Source of the DNA: an uncultured Clostridia bacterium
GTDB lineage: Bacteria; Bacillota; Clostridia; Christensenellales; CAG-138
DNA: 64,000 nucleotides
Direction of reading: 5' to 3'
Assembly: GCA_947168855.1 (NCBI GenBank)
Contig: CAMVNO010000003.1
Span: forward strand, 281,474-345,473
Numbering within the stretch: position 1 is the stretch's first letter; each line of letters starts with the position of its first letter. The position numbers were made by a program, and so were the translations under genes. This document shows positions 50,568 to 59,256 of the stretch, in pieces. Below the pieces are notes generated by a model. It worked only from the letters and a program-made list of their open reading frames with translations, searched no databases and was not told the origin of the DNA.

Positions 50568-51594
50568 TGAGAACCCTCCTTCGTAATTGTCCGCATGCGC
50601 CTTCGATGTCGGCGCCCATTTCTCTTCTGACCGTTGCGGAAATATGCCGCGCTTCCAGCCAGTCCCGGAACTGATGCGCATATGTCCGCGTCACACCGTC
50701 CAGCCCGCGTTCCTTAACGGGATTCAGCGGGATCAGATTGACGTGGCACATCAGCCCTCTGAGCCTTGCGGCAAGCGCTTCGGCGTCCGCTTCGGAATCG
50801 TTCCTGCCGCCGATCAGCGCGTATTCAAACACCACGCGCCGTCCCGTGCGATCCGCATACGCCTTCGCCGCCTCCAGAACCTGCTCGATGGGGTAGACCC
50901 GGTTGATCGGCATCAGCTCGGAGCGGACCTCATTGGAATGCGCATGAAGCGAGATCGACAGCGTAATGTGCGGCGCGTCTTCGATCAGCCGATAGATCTT
51001 CGGTACGATGCCGCAGGTGGACAACGAAATATTGCGCGCGCTGATGTTCGGTCCCTGCTCGCTCGTGACGCGGCGCAGAAACGTCACGACGTTGTCGTAA
51101 TTGTCGAGCGGCTCTCCGCTGCCCATCAGAACGATATTGGTCACCGTGCGCGGTTTGCCGTCCGCGGGCGGCTCGTCGCGTTCAATCTCGGCAAGGAAGG
51201 AAAGCATCTCGCCGGGACGGAGCGAGCGTACGCAGCCTTCCAGCGTGCTTGCACAGAATCTGCAGCCCATATTGCAGCCGACCTGCGTGGAAAGACAGAC
51301 GGTGTTGCCGTAGGAATAGCGCATCAGAACGCCTTCGACCAGGTTTCCGTCCTCCAGCGCAAACAGGTATTTCACCGTTCCGTCCTTTGCGGACACGCGC
51401 TTATCGTAGATCGTCGCGCCGCCGAACGGGATCGTATCGAGCTTTGCGCGAAGGTCCTTCGGCAGATTCGTCATCTCCTGCGGACGAACGCCCTTATGGA
51501 GCCATTCGGTGACCTGCGCGATGCGGAATTTCGGCACGCCGAACGCGCCGACGGCGTCGGCGATCCCGGGATCGGTCATGTCCATCAAGTACAT
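50551..51594 (-). CDS. rlmN: Dual-specificity RNA methyltransferase RlmN
   Basis: The 347-aa radical SAM enzyme has CNMGCRFCAS for the [4Fe-4S] cluster, GSGEPL for SAM binding, and the C-terminal GADIEGACGQL with the methyl-carrying cysteine. It makes m2A in 23S rRNA and some tRNAs. AAGGAG 8 bases before ATG 51594. Sits between rsmB and PP2C in the standard Firmicutes order. Confidence 0.97.
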   Translation of the reverse strand: MYLMDMTDPGIADAVGAFGVPKFRIAQVTEWLHKGVRPQEMTNLPKDLRAKLDTIPFGGATIYDKRVSAKDGTVKYLFALEDGNLVEGVLMRYSYGNTVCLSTQVGCNMGCRFCASTLEGCVRSLRPGEMLSFLAEIERDEPPADGKPRTVTNIVLMGSGEPLDNYDNVVTFLRRVTSEQGPNISARNISLSTCGIVPKIYRLIEDAPHITLSISLHAHSNEVRSELMPINRVYPIEQVLEAAKAYADRTGRRVVFEYALIGGRNDSEADAEALAARLRGLMCHVNLIPLNPVKERGLDGVTRTYAHQFRDWLEARHISATVRREMGADIEGACGQLRRRVLNEIRG

Positions 51595-51598
51595 CGGT

Positions 51599-52843
51599 TC
51601 AGCTCCTTATAAATCTCGCAAAATAGAATCCGTCCGTGCCGTCGCGCGTGGGCAGAAGCTGCCGCTCCTCCTGAAGCGTAAACTCCGGATGCTCCGCCGA
51701 AAACGCACGTACGCGCTCACCGTTTTCGCGACGCACGATCGTGCAGGTCGCGTACACAAGCACGCCGCCGGGCTTCACATAGCGGCAGCAGGCGGAAAGA
51801 ATCGCGCCCTGCGCTCTGACAAGCGCGTTGACGGCGGTTTCGTCCTTATGCAGACGCACGTCCGGTTTTTCGGAAAGCAGTCCGAATCCGCTGCACGGAA
51901 CGTCTAAAAGCACAGCGTCGAACGCGTTCTCATACGTCGGATCAAACACCGCAGCGTCGCGGCAGGCGGTTTCGATCCGGATGCCCAGACGCGAAAAGGT
52001 CCGGTCCATCAGCTCTTTGCGGTGCGGATGCAGCTCCCACGCGGTGATTTCCGCCGTGTTTTCGGACAGCGACGCAAGATAGGCGGATTTGCCGCCCGGC
52101 GCGGCGCAGGCGTCCAGAATGCGTTTCCCATGCACATCGCCGAGCGCACGGCAGATCAGCATTGCGCCTTCGCCCTGTACGGCGAGCCTGCCGGAAACGA
52201 ACAGCGGATCGCGCGAAAGATCAAACCCCTCGGAAAGACGCAATCCGTTCGGATCCAGAGAACAGCGAACGGACGACGTCGGCAGAGCCGCCTGCAGTTC
52301 ATCCGTCGTAAACGGATACTGCGCGCGCACGACCGTTCCGATCGGCGCATGTGAAAGCAGCGCTTCAGCTTCCGCCTCGCCGTACGTCTGCACCCATTCC
52401 GACACGAGAAACGCCGGAACGCCGTAATAGACCGAAAGCCGTTCGACGGCGTCTGCGGGCAGCGGGGGAAGCGCGTCGCGCTCGCGGCCGAGCCGACGCA
52501 GCACGGCGTTCACAAGCCCGCTGCTGTCCCGCTTGCCGATCGCGCGGCAGAGCTTGACCGCCTCGTCGATCGCCGCATGCGCGGGCGTATGGAGGAACAG
52601 AAGCTCCGTTCCCGCCATGCGTAAAAGATTTCGGACCGCGCGTTTCTGCCGCCTGCAGAAATGCGCGAATACATAATCCAGATACGAAGCGCGCGCGATC
52701 GTTTCGTTGACCAGCGCATAGAGAAACGCAACGTCCTTCGGATCGACCGAAGACGCGGCTTCCTTCAGCGCAAGGTTTGCGTATGCGCCGTCCTCCAGGA
52801 TCCGGACGAGCGTTTCGAGTGCGGCGCGCCGTACGTTCAGCAT
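51599..52843 (-). CDS. rsmB: 16S rRNA (cytosine-967-C5)-methyltransferase RsmB
   Basis: The 414-aa protein has an N-terminal NusB-like helical domain and a C-terminal Fmu methyltransferase: LDACAAPGGKSAYL (SAM loop), DVPCSGFGLLSEKPDVR (catalytic Cys) and YATCTIVRRENGE (second Cys). ATG 52843 overlaps the fmt stop by 7 nt; a GTG at 52867 would add eight residues. A typical Firmicutes fmt-rsmB-rlmN order. Confidence 0.95.
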   Translation of the reverse strand: MLNVRRAALETLVRILEDGAYANLALKEAASSVDPKDVAFLYALVNETIARASYLDYVFAHFCRRQKRAVRNLLRMAGTELLFLHTPAHAAIDEAVKLCRAIGKRDSSGLVNAVLRRLGRERDALPPLPADAVERLSVYYGVPAFLVSEWVQTYGEAEAEALLSHAPIGTVVRAQYPFTTDELQAALPTSSVRCSLDPNGLRLSEGFDLSRDPLFVSGRLAVQGEGAMLICRALGDVHGKRILDACAAPGGKSAYLASLSENTAEITAWELHPHRKELMDRTFSRLGIRIETACRDAAVFDPTYENAFDAVLLDVPCSGFGLLSEKPDVRLHKDETAVNALVRAQGAILSACCRYVKPGGVLVYATCTIVRRENGERVRAFSAEHPEFTLQEERQLLPTRDGTDGFYFARFIRS

Positions 52844-53757
52844 ACCGTTTTCCCGTCGAGCGGACACCCGCGCAGAAACGTGCCGGCGTCCATACGCTTT
52901 TTGCCGCTTGCCTGCAGAGAGACGATCTCCAAAGCGCCGTCCGCGCAGATAAGATACAGTCTTCCGCCGCGTTCGCGCAGCGTGCCGGGCGCATCCGAAA
53001 AAGCCTCTTCCGTGCGCCGCGTTTCAAAGATCTTGATCGGCTGTCCGTCGAGCAGCGCAAAGGCGCACGGCCACGGATTCGTGCCGCGGACAAGATCGTG
53101 CACCGACTTTGCCGGTTTCGTGCAGTCGATATGCCCGTCCTCACGGGTCAGCATATGACAGACCGTCGCTTCGTCGGGATCCTGCGGAATGCGCGCAAGC
53201 GTTCCCGCCTCGAGCCGTTCAAGCGTTTTCAGCAGCAGCTCTGCGCCGAGCGCGGCAAGCCGTTCGGACAATTCCTCGTAGGTTTCATCGGGACCGATCG
53301 GCGTTGCGGCTTTCAGAAGGATATCGCCGGTGTCCATACCGATGTCGGTCATCATGGTCGTCACGCCGGTTTCGGCGTCGCCGGCGATGATCGCGCTCTG
53401 GATCGGCGAAGCGCCGCGGTATTTCGGCAGCAGCGAACCGTGCACGTTGATCGTGCCGAGCCGCGGGATCGCAAGATTTTTCGCAGACAGAAGCTGCCCG
53501 AATGCCGCGGTCACCATGAGATCCGGCCGGAATGCTTCGAGCGCCTCACAGCCTTGTGCCGAACGGATCTTTTCAAACTGGGAAACGGGGATTCCGTACT
53601 GCCCGGCAAGCACCTTGACCGGCGGAGGGGTGAGGATCGCTTTGCGCCCGACGGGACGGTCCGGCTGCGTGAAGACCCGAAGCGTATCCCCGCGGTCGAT
53701 CAGCGCCTTCAGAGAAGGCAAAGCAAATTCGGGCGTTCCGAGGAAAGCGATGCGCAT
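52837..53757 (-). CDS. fmt: Methionyl-tRNA formyltransferase
   Basis: The 306-aa enzyme has FLGTPEFALPSL at the N-terminus, the formyl-folate site INVHGSLLPKYRGASPIQ and the TGVTTMMTDIGMDTGDI loop, with the C-terminal tRNA-binding OB domain. It formylates initiator Met-tRNA and is matched with def directly upstream (3-bp gap). Confidence 0.97.
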   Translation of the reverse strand: MRIAFLGTPEFALPSLKALIDRGDTLRVFTQPDRPVGRKAILTPPPVKVLAGQYGIPVSQFEKIRSAQGCEALEAFRPDLMVTAAFGQLLSAKNLAIPRLGTINVHGSLLPKYRGASPIQSAIIAGDAETGVTTMMTDIGMDTGDILLKAATPIGPDETYEELSERLAALGAELLLKTLERLEAGTLARIPQDPDEATVCHMLTREDGHIDCTKPAKSVHDLVRGTNPWPCAFALLDGQPIKIFETRRTEEAFSDAPGTLRERGGRLYLICADGALEIVSLQASGKKRMDAGTFLRGCPLDGKTVC

Positions 53758-53760
53758 AGA

Positions 53761-54222
53761 TTACTCCTTAAAATCGGCGGGCGGTTCTGTAACCAGCCGC
53801 TTATAGACCTTGCCGTCGAGATGGTCCGTTTCATGGAAGACAGCGCGGGCAAACAGCCCTTCGCCTTCGTATTCATACAGATCGCCGTTGCGGTCGTATG
53901 CTTCGACCCGAACCCTGTTCGGACGCACGACATAGCCGCTTTCGCCGGGGAAGGAGAGACAGCCTTCCATGCCGCCCTGCTCGCCGGAGGATTCGAGAAT
54001 GACCGGATTGATCATTTCCACGGGACCGTCGCCCACGTCGATCACGCAGATACGGCGCAGAATGCCGATCTGCGGCGCGGCAAGACCGACGCCGTTTGCG
54101 TCGTTCATCGTTTCGATCATGTCGTCGATCAGCTCGGAAAGCTTTTTATCAAATTTTCTGACGTCCTTGCACGGCTTATAAAGCGCGGGGTCGTCGTTTG
54201 TGCGAATGATACGTATAGCCAT
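53761..54222 (-). CDS. def: Peptide deformylase
   Basis: The 153-aa metalloenzyme has the three family motifs GVGLAAPQIG, EGCLSFPG and HETDHLDG in order. It removes the formyl group from new proteins. GGAGG 6 bases before ATG 54222 decides the start over 54240. First gene of the def-to-rpe transcript, with its own promoter. Confidence 0.97.
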   Translation of the reverse strand: MAIRIIRTNDDPALYKPCKDVRKFDKKLSELIDDMIETMNDANGVGLAAPQIGILRRICVIDVGDGPVEMINPVILESSGEQGGMEGCLSFPGESGYVVRPNRVRVEAYDRNGDLYEYEGEGLFARAVFHETDHLDGKVYKRLVTEPPADFKE

Positions 54223-54246
54223 ATGAAGCCTCCATTTCACATATTA

Positions 54247-54275
54247 ATTATACATTTTTTATTGACCTTTGTCTA
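54247..54275 (-). promoter_or_regulatory. Sigma-A promoter for the def-fmt-rsmB-rlmN-... operon
   Basis: On the minus strand: TAGACA (54270-54275), 17-bp spacer, TATAAT (54247-54252), 25 bp before the def start. Confidence 0.82.
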
Positions 54276-54309
54276 TAAAATCGGTAAAATATCCGTATAA
54301 ACAGACAAT

Positions 54310-54437
54310 TCAACCGTCCGTAGAGAGAATTTTTGCCGCGATCAACCGACCGTGGAGAGCAAAAAACGGCAGCTCAACCGACAGGGTAGAGAGATTTTTC
54401 GAAATTCAACCGACGGTAGGTGGAAATTGAAACCGGC
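54310..54437 (+). repeat. Four direct repeats at exact 32-bp spacing, likely operator array
   Basis: TCAACCG occurs at 54310, 54342, 54374 and 54406. Each copy continues with a similar C/G-A-GAG block (for example CCGTAGAGAG, CCGTGGAGAG, GGTAGAGAG), while the second half of each 32-bp unit is A/T-rich and variable. The last unit overlaps the -35 of the promoter at 54421. Three helical turns separate successive copies, so all lie on the same DNA face. Confidence 0.85.
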
Positions 54438-54449
54438 AGATGCTATGAT
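54421..54449 (+). promoter_or_regulatory. Extended -10 promoter of the XRE-LiaF-like gene
   Basis: TGGAAA (54421-54426), 17-bp spacer, TATGAT (54444-54449) preceded by TGC. The -35 is poor, as expected for a promoter helped by a bound activator. Confidence 0.6.
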
Positions 54450-54478
54450 TCAGCCATCGAAAGAAGGAGGAAACTTTC

Positions 54479-55519
54479 ATGGAAAACAAAGAAACGCTCG
54501 GCAAGCGCATTGCCATGTTGAGAAAAGAAAAGGGACTCACACAGGAACAGCTCGCCGAAAAGGTCGGCGTCTCCGCGCAGGCGGTCAGCAAATGGGAAAA
54601 CGATATCAGCTGCCCGGACATCACGCTTCTGCCGCTGCTTGCGGACATTCTCGGGGTCACGGTGGACGAGCTTCTGGGCGTCAAGCCGGTCGAACCGCAC
54701 GTCATCATCTTAGATAAGGATGAAACGCCCAAGGACGAAGCAAAGAAGAACCGCCCGTTTACATGGGAATGGAACAAGCATAAAAAGAGCGCGAGATGGG
54801 GAACCATTGCGTTCTGCATCGGCGCGATCCTCGTTTGCCTGCTCTTCATTCTTCGCAGCTTCCCGCAGCTCGGTCTGTTCCAAAACTATGAAGACGTTAA
54901 CGCCTGGGATTATCTTTGGCCGATACTGATCTTTACCGTCGGTTTGATCAGCGTACGCGATCATGCCATCTTCGGTTCGCTCTTCATGCTGTGGGGCGTT
55001 TACGAGTTCCTGTGCAGCACGATCCCGGCACTCGGCGCCTATCAGATCAAATGGTATGTTGTGCTGCTGGTCATTGCCGTCATCATGCTGGTAAAGACGA
55101 TCATCGGAAAGAAGCGCATCATCTTCAACATGAAAAAGGACGACGAACATGCAGACCGTACGCCGCAACTGGAGGTCTCGCAGGATGACGACTATCTTGA
55201 AGCGGAGATGAGCTTCGGCTCCGGCGTCATCACCTATGACGGCGATACGCTGCGCGGCGGCAGCATCGACATGAACTTCGGCGATTACAAGGTCGATTTC
55301 CGCAAGGTCAGAACGTTCCAAAACGACTGCCTTTTGAAAATCGATCAGAACTTTGGCAGCTTAACGATCTTCCTGCCGTCGAACGTCCGCCTGGTGAAAT
55401 CGTCCGATACGTCGTTCGGTTCCTTCGCAACCTACGGCGAGCCGAGTCCGGACGCCGCGCAGACGATCATCATCCGCGCCGACGTGAACTTCGGCACGCT
55501 GCAGGTCAAGTACGAATAA
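54479..55519 (+). CDS. XRE-family membrane regulator with LiaF-like C-terminal domain
   Basis: The 346-aa protein has an HTH_3 domain (about 6-66: LTQEQLAEKVGVSAQAVSKWEN), a charged linker, four membrane helices (about 106-125, 143-158, 163-180, 190-208) and a C-terminal beta-repeat domain (about 240-346: MSFGSGVITYDGDTL, MNFGDYKVDF, QNFGSLTIFLP, VNFGTLQVKYE) like the cell-wall-stress LiaF/DUF2154 fold. A DNA-binding domain tethered to the membrane with an external or cytosolic sensing domain suggests response to envelope stress. GAAGGAGG precedes the ATG. Confidence 0.9.
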   Translation: MENKETLGKRIAMLRKEKGLTQEQLAEKVGVSAQAVSKWENDISCPDITLLPLLADILGVTVDELLGVKPVEPHVIILDKDETPKDEAKKNRPFTWEWNKHKKSARWGTIAFCIGAILVCLLFILRSFPQLGLFQNYEDVNAWDYLWPILIFTVGLISVRDHAIFGSLFMLWGVYEFLCSTIPALGAYQIKWYVVLLVIAVIMLVKTIIGKKRIIFNMKKDDEHADRTPQLEVSQDDDYLEAEMSFGSGVITYDGDTLRGGSIDMNFGDYKVDFRKVRTFQNDCLLKIDQNFGSLTIFLPSNVRLVKSSDTSFGSFATYGEPSPDAAQTIIIRADVNFGTLQVKYE

Positions 55520-55532
55520 CAAGGATACAAAT

Positions 55533-55563
55533 AACCGGTCGGGATTTGCTCCCGACCGGTTTT
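55533..55563. terminator. Bidirectional terminator
   Basis: AACCGGTCGGG (55533-55543) pairs with CCCGACCGGTT (55551-55561) around ATTTGCT, followed by TT and a G/T-rich run. It separates the convergent XRE gene and ABC exporter. Confidence 0.85.
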
Positions 55564-55575
55564 GTGTTTTGGCTT

Positions 55576-57441
55576 TTATTTCAGCGCTTCCTGCATCGCG
55601 TCCTCTTCATACTGATGCATATAGAGATCGTGATAGTATCCGCCCTTCTTAAGCAGCGTTTCGTGATCGCCCTCCTCGACGATCGCGCCGTTTCGGATGA
55701 CCAGAATGCGGTCTGCGTTGCGGATCGTAGAAAGGCGGTGCGCAACGACGATGCTGGTGCGGTCCTTCAGGACCTCGGTGATCGCGCTCTGAATGAGCTG
55801 TTCGGTCTCGGTATCGATCGAGCTCGTCGCCTCGTCGAGCACGAAGATCTGCGGGTTTGCCAGGATCACGCGCGCAAAGGAGATCAGCTGCTTCTGCCCG
55901 GTGGACAGCCGCACGCCTCCTTCGCCGACCTCGGTGTCGTAGCCCTTCTGCTGCCGCTCAATGAAGGTGTCCGCATGGACCATCTGCGCCGCGTGCCGCA
56001 CGCTTTCCTCGTCGGCGTCGGGCCTGCCGAAGCGGATGTTGTCGAGGATCGTGCCGGAGAACAGATGCGGACTCTGGAGCACGTAGCCCAGCGACGACTG
56101 CAGCCAAAGCTGCGAACGCTCGCGGTAATCGGTGCCGTCGATCAGGATGCGTCCGCTTCTCGGTTCATAGAAGCGGCAGATGAGATTGACGATCGTGCTC
56201 TTGCCCGCGCCGGTCTCGCCGACCAGCGCCACGGTCTCGCCCGCGCGGATATGCAGATTGAAATCCCGAAGCAGCGGCTCGGATTCCTTATAATAGAAAT
56301 CCACGTGATCGAACGTGATGTCGCCCGCGATCGGCTCCCAGTTTTCGCGCTTCGGATCCATGGACGTGCCGTATTTCGCTTCCGTCTCGGGCGTATCGCG
56401 CACCTCGGATTCGGTGTCGAGAAGGCTTAATACGCGCTCCGCGCTCGCCTGCGCGCTCTGCATGTCGGCAAAAATGCCGGCAAGCTGCTGGATCGGATCG
56501 AAGAGGCTCGACGCATAGTTGATAAACGACACGAGCGTACCGGCGGTGATCACGCCGAGGAAGGTTTCCGTGCCGCCGAGTGTCGCCTGCACACCGGCGC
56601 CGCCGAAGATCAGCGCAAGCGAAGTGCCGACCGCGCCGAGCGAAATGACCAGCGGGAAGAAGGTGGCGGACAGGACCGACGCCTTGATGCTTGCCTTGCG
56701 CATATCTTCGGTTACGGTCTCGAACTCCTTCGCGTTCTGTTCCTCGCGTACGAGCGTTTTCGTCGTCATCGCGCCCATGATCCCTTCGTTGAACGCGCTC
56801 GTGATGCGGGAGTTATGCTTTCTCGCAACGCGCTGATAGCGCAGGATGCGGCGCTGAATGTACAGACTGACGACGGCAAGCGGGGGAATGACCGCAAGGA
56901 CGATCAGCGCCAGCTTCCAGTTGAACCAGAACATCGCGCCGAAGCAGAACAGCATATAGAAGCCGCACCACAGAAAGTCCGTGATGCTCCACGCGATCAT
57001 GTCGGAAAGACGCGCGACGTCGCTGACCATGCGCGCCATCAGGTAGCCCGCGGAGGTTTTGTCATAGAACGAGAACGACAGCGTCTGCAGCTTCAGATAT
57101 GCCTCCTGCCGGATCGCGTAGGAGATCGCCATCTCCATTTCGCCGGAGCGCCCGATAAAGCGCGTGGTGCAGAAGCCCTGCACGATGACGAGCGCTGCGT
57201 ATACGGCGAAAAAAAGCCAGATGCCGTCCGCGGTCGGTTCCGCGTCGGGACGCACAAAGCGGTCGATGGCAAACCGCGTCAGAATGGGATAGAGCGCGTC
57301 GATGATCGCCACGATCAGCATGCTGACGAGAATGCGGACAAACAGCGCGCGGTTGCGCATTGCGTAACCGAACAGACGTTTCCACAGCTTCGCATCCATT
57401 TTTTCTTCACGATCGAATTCCGCTTCATTATCGAAACTCAT
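55576..57441 (-). CDS. ABC exporter half-transporter (second gene of heterodimer)
   Basis: The 621-aa protein joins six membrane helices (about 30-320) to a nucleotide-binding domain with Walker A GETGAGKST, signature LSTGQKQ (variant of LSGGQ), Walker B FVLDEATSS with catalytic Glu, and the switch His (VVAHRLST). A charged N-terminal tail (FDREEKMD) is typical. ATG 57441 overlaps the upstream partner by 4 nt. The Walker B is intact here, so with the next protein one of two ATP sites is normal. Exported substrate unknown; no resistance signature. Confidence 0.93.
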   Translation of the reverse strand: MSFDNEAEFDREEKMDAKLWKRLFGYAMRNRALFVRILVSMLIVAIIDALYPILTRFAIDRFVRPDAEPTADGIWLFFAVYAALVIVQGFCTTRFIGRSGEMEMAISYAIRQEAYLKLQTLSFSFYDKTSAGYLMARMVSDVARLSDMIAWSITDFLWCGFYMLFCFGAMFWFNWKLALIVLAVIPPLAVVSLYIQRRILRYQRVARKHNSRITSAFNEGIMGAMTTKTLVREEQNAKEFETVTEDMRKASIKASVLSATFFPLVISLGAVGTSLALIFGGAGVQATLGGTETFLGVITAGTLVSFINYASSLFDPIQQLAGIFADMQSAQASAERVLSLLDTESEVRDTPETEAKYGTSMDPKRENWEPIAGDITFDHVDFYYKESEPLLRDFNLHIRAGETVALVGETGAGKSTIVNLICRFYEPRSGRILIDGTDYRERSQLWLQSSLGYVLQSPHLFSGTILDNIRFGRPDADEESVRHAAQMVHADTFIERQQKGYDTEVGEGGVRLSTGQKQLISFARVILANPQIFVLDEATSSIDTETEQLIQSAITEVLKDRTSIVVAHRLSTIRNADRILVIRNGAIVEEGDHETLLKKGGYYHDLYMHQYEEDAMQEALK

Positions 57442-59255
57442 GCCTCTTCGCCTCCTTTCGCCGGAAAGTCCTGGATCTCGGCGATGCGCCGGTAGATCCC
57501 TTGCTCCTTAATCAATTCCGCGTGCGTGCCCTGCTGCACGAGCTTGCCGCGGTCAAGCACCAGAATGAGGTCCGCCTCCATAAGCGTCGTGATGCGGTGC
57601 GAGATGATGAACAGGATCCCGTTTCCGTGGTGCCTGCGCAGTGCGTCGCGGATCTTTGCGTCGGTCTCGGTATCGACCGCGCTCATGGAATCGTCGAAGA
57701 TCATGATCGGCGCCTTCTGCATCAGCGCGCGCGCAATGGCAACACGCTGCTGCTGCCCGCCGGACAGCGTCACGCCGCGTTCGCCGACGACCGTATCGTA
57801 TCCGTCCGCAAACCGTTCGATCACGTCGTGCACCGCCGCTTCACGCGCCGCCTCAAACAGCTCGGCCTCGCCGGCGTCCGGCGCGGTCAGCATAATGTTT
57901 TCGCGAATCGAGCGCGAGTACAGGAACGGTTCCTGCAGAACGATCGCAATGTTCCGGCGCAGAACCGCGTGATCGATGTCGTTGATCGGCGTTCCGTTGA
58001 TCGTGATCTCGCCGCCGGTGACGGGGTAGAGCCGCTGCAGAAGCTGTACCATGGAGCTCTTGCCGCTGCCCGTGCTGCCCAGGATGCCGACCGTCTGACC
58101 CGCCTTTGCGGTGAAGCTGATGTCGTCCAGAACATCGTTCTTCGATTCGTAGCCGAAGGAAACGTGGGAAAACGCGATGTCGCCGTTCAGATCGACGTCG
58201 GATCTCGCCGTGCCGGGCTCGGTTTCGTTGTCTGCGTTCATGATCTCGTTCAGACGGTCGAGCGATACCGTCGTCTTGCCCATGTCGGCAAGCACACGTC
58301 CAAGCTGACGCACAGGCCAGGTAAGGCGGCTCGTCAGCGACAGGAACAGATAGATATCGCCGAGCGAAAACGGATTGGCGCTGCCGCGCGTCTTCACATA
58401 GAACAGGATGCCGAATGCAAGCGACAGAGCGATCTGCAGATATCCGATCGCGTCGGAGGATCCCCAGTAGAAGCCGAGCAGATGGACCAGGCGGACATTT
58501 TTCTTACAGAAATCCCTGTTCAGCGCGGTGAATTTGTCGTACTCGGCGCGCTGCTGCCCGAACGCGCGCACAACACGCACGCCGGTCAGGTTCTCCTGCA
58601 CCGCGGTCGAAAGCGCGCCTTCCGCTTCGTCGACTTCCGTAAAGTACTTCCGGACGTAGCGGAAGTAGAGGAAGCTCGAGAACGTCAGGATCGGCATGAC
58701 CGCCATGGAGATCAGCGCCATCTCCCAGCGGATCGCGAACATCAGCGACGCCGCGACAACGAACATGACCGCGATCCGGACGATCTCGATCAGCTGATTC
58801 GTCACGAACTTACGCACGGTATCGACGTCGGAGGTGCAGCGCTGCACGAGATCGCCGGTCGAAACATGCTTGTGGTAGTCGTACGGGACCGCGTTCAGCT
58901 TGCGGTATAAACGGTCGCGCATGGACTTTGCCATGTGCTCCGCGCCCTTTGCAATGTGCATGCGCCTGAGCAGCGTAAACAAGCCGTTCAGAACGGTGAA
59001 CAGCAGGAAAGCAATCCCGCACAGCCAGTAGTTGCGTCCGAGCGGACCGAGCGATTTCAGCCATGCGAAGAGCGGCGCGGGGATCGAAGGATCCTGTCCG
59101 AGAAGGACCCAGTCCAGCGTGTAGCTCGTCACAATGGATGCGCAGTACAGCGCAACGATGCCGAGGACGACCTCGAACATGCTGATGATAAAATACCAGC
59201 CGGCGCCTTTCAGCGCGGGTAAAAACAACGGTTTATATCGATCATTCTTTTTCAT
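57438..59255 (-). CDS. ABC exporter half-transporter with degenerate Walker B (first gene of heterodimer)
   Basis: The 605-aa protein has the same layout: six membrane helices, Walker A GSTGSGKSS, canonical signature LSGGQQQ, but Walker B IMIFDDSMSAVD in which the catalytic Glu is Asp, then ISHRITT. The degenerate site is expected to be formed by this Walker A/B and the LSTGQ of the partner, as in TM287/288 and BmrCD. ATG 59255 with AGGAGA upstream is one base after the priA stop; the frame to 59342 is inside priA. Confidence 0.93.
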   Translation of the reverse strand: MKKNDRYKPLFLPALKGAGWYFIISMFEVVLGIVALYCASIVTSYTLDWVLLGQDPSIPAPLFAWLKSLGPLGRNYWLCGIAFLLFTVLNGLFTLLRRMHIAKGAEHMAKSMRDRLYRKLNAVPYDYHKHVSTGDLVQRCTSDVDTVRKFVTNQLIEIVRIAVMFVVAASLMFAIRWEMALISMAVMPILTFSSFLYFRYVRKYFTEVDEAEGALSTAVQENLTGVRVVRAFGQQRAEYDKFTALNRDFCKKNVRLVHLLGFYWGSSDAIGYLQIALSLAFGILFYVKTRGSANPFSLGDIYLFLSLTSRLTWPVRQLGRVLADMGKTTVSLDRLNEIMNADNETEPGTARSDVDLNGDIAFSHVSFGYESKNDVLDDISFTAKAGQTVGILGSTGSGKSSMVQLLQRLYPVTGGEITINGTPINDIDHAVLRRNIAIVLQEPFLYSRSIRENIMLTAPDAGEAELFEAAREAAVHDVIERFADGYDTVVGERGVTLSGGQQQRVAIARALMQKAPIMIFDDSMSAVDTETDAKIRDALRRHHGNGILFIISHRITTLMEADLILVLDRGKLVQQGTHAELIKEQGIYRRIAEIQDFPAKGGEEA

Positions 59256-59256
59256 G

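Noticed and set aside
54310-54437. Possible CRISPR array
   Set aside because: Units are 32 bp in total with the conserved part only about 16 bp, the rest similar in A/T-rich character, no spacers of constant repeat plus unique sequence, and no cas genes.
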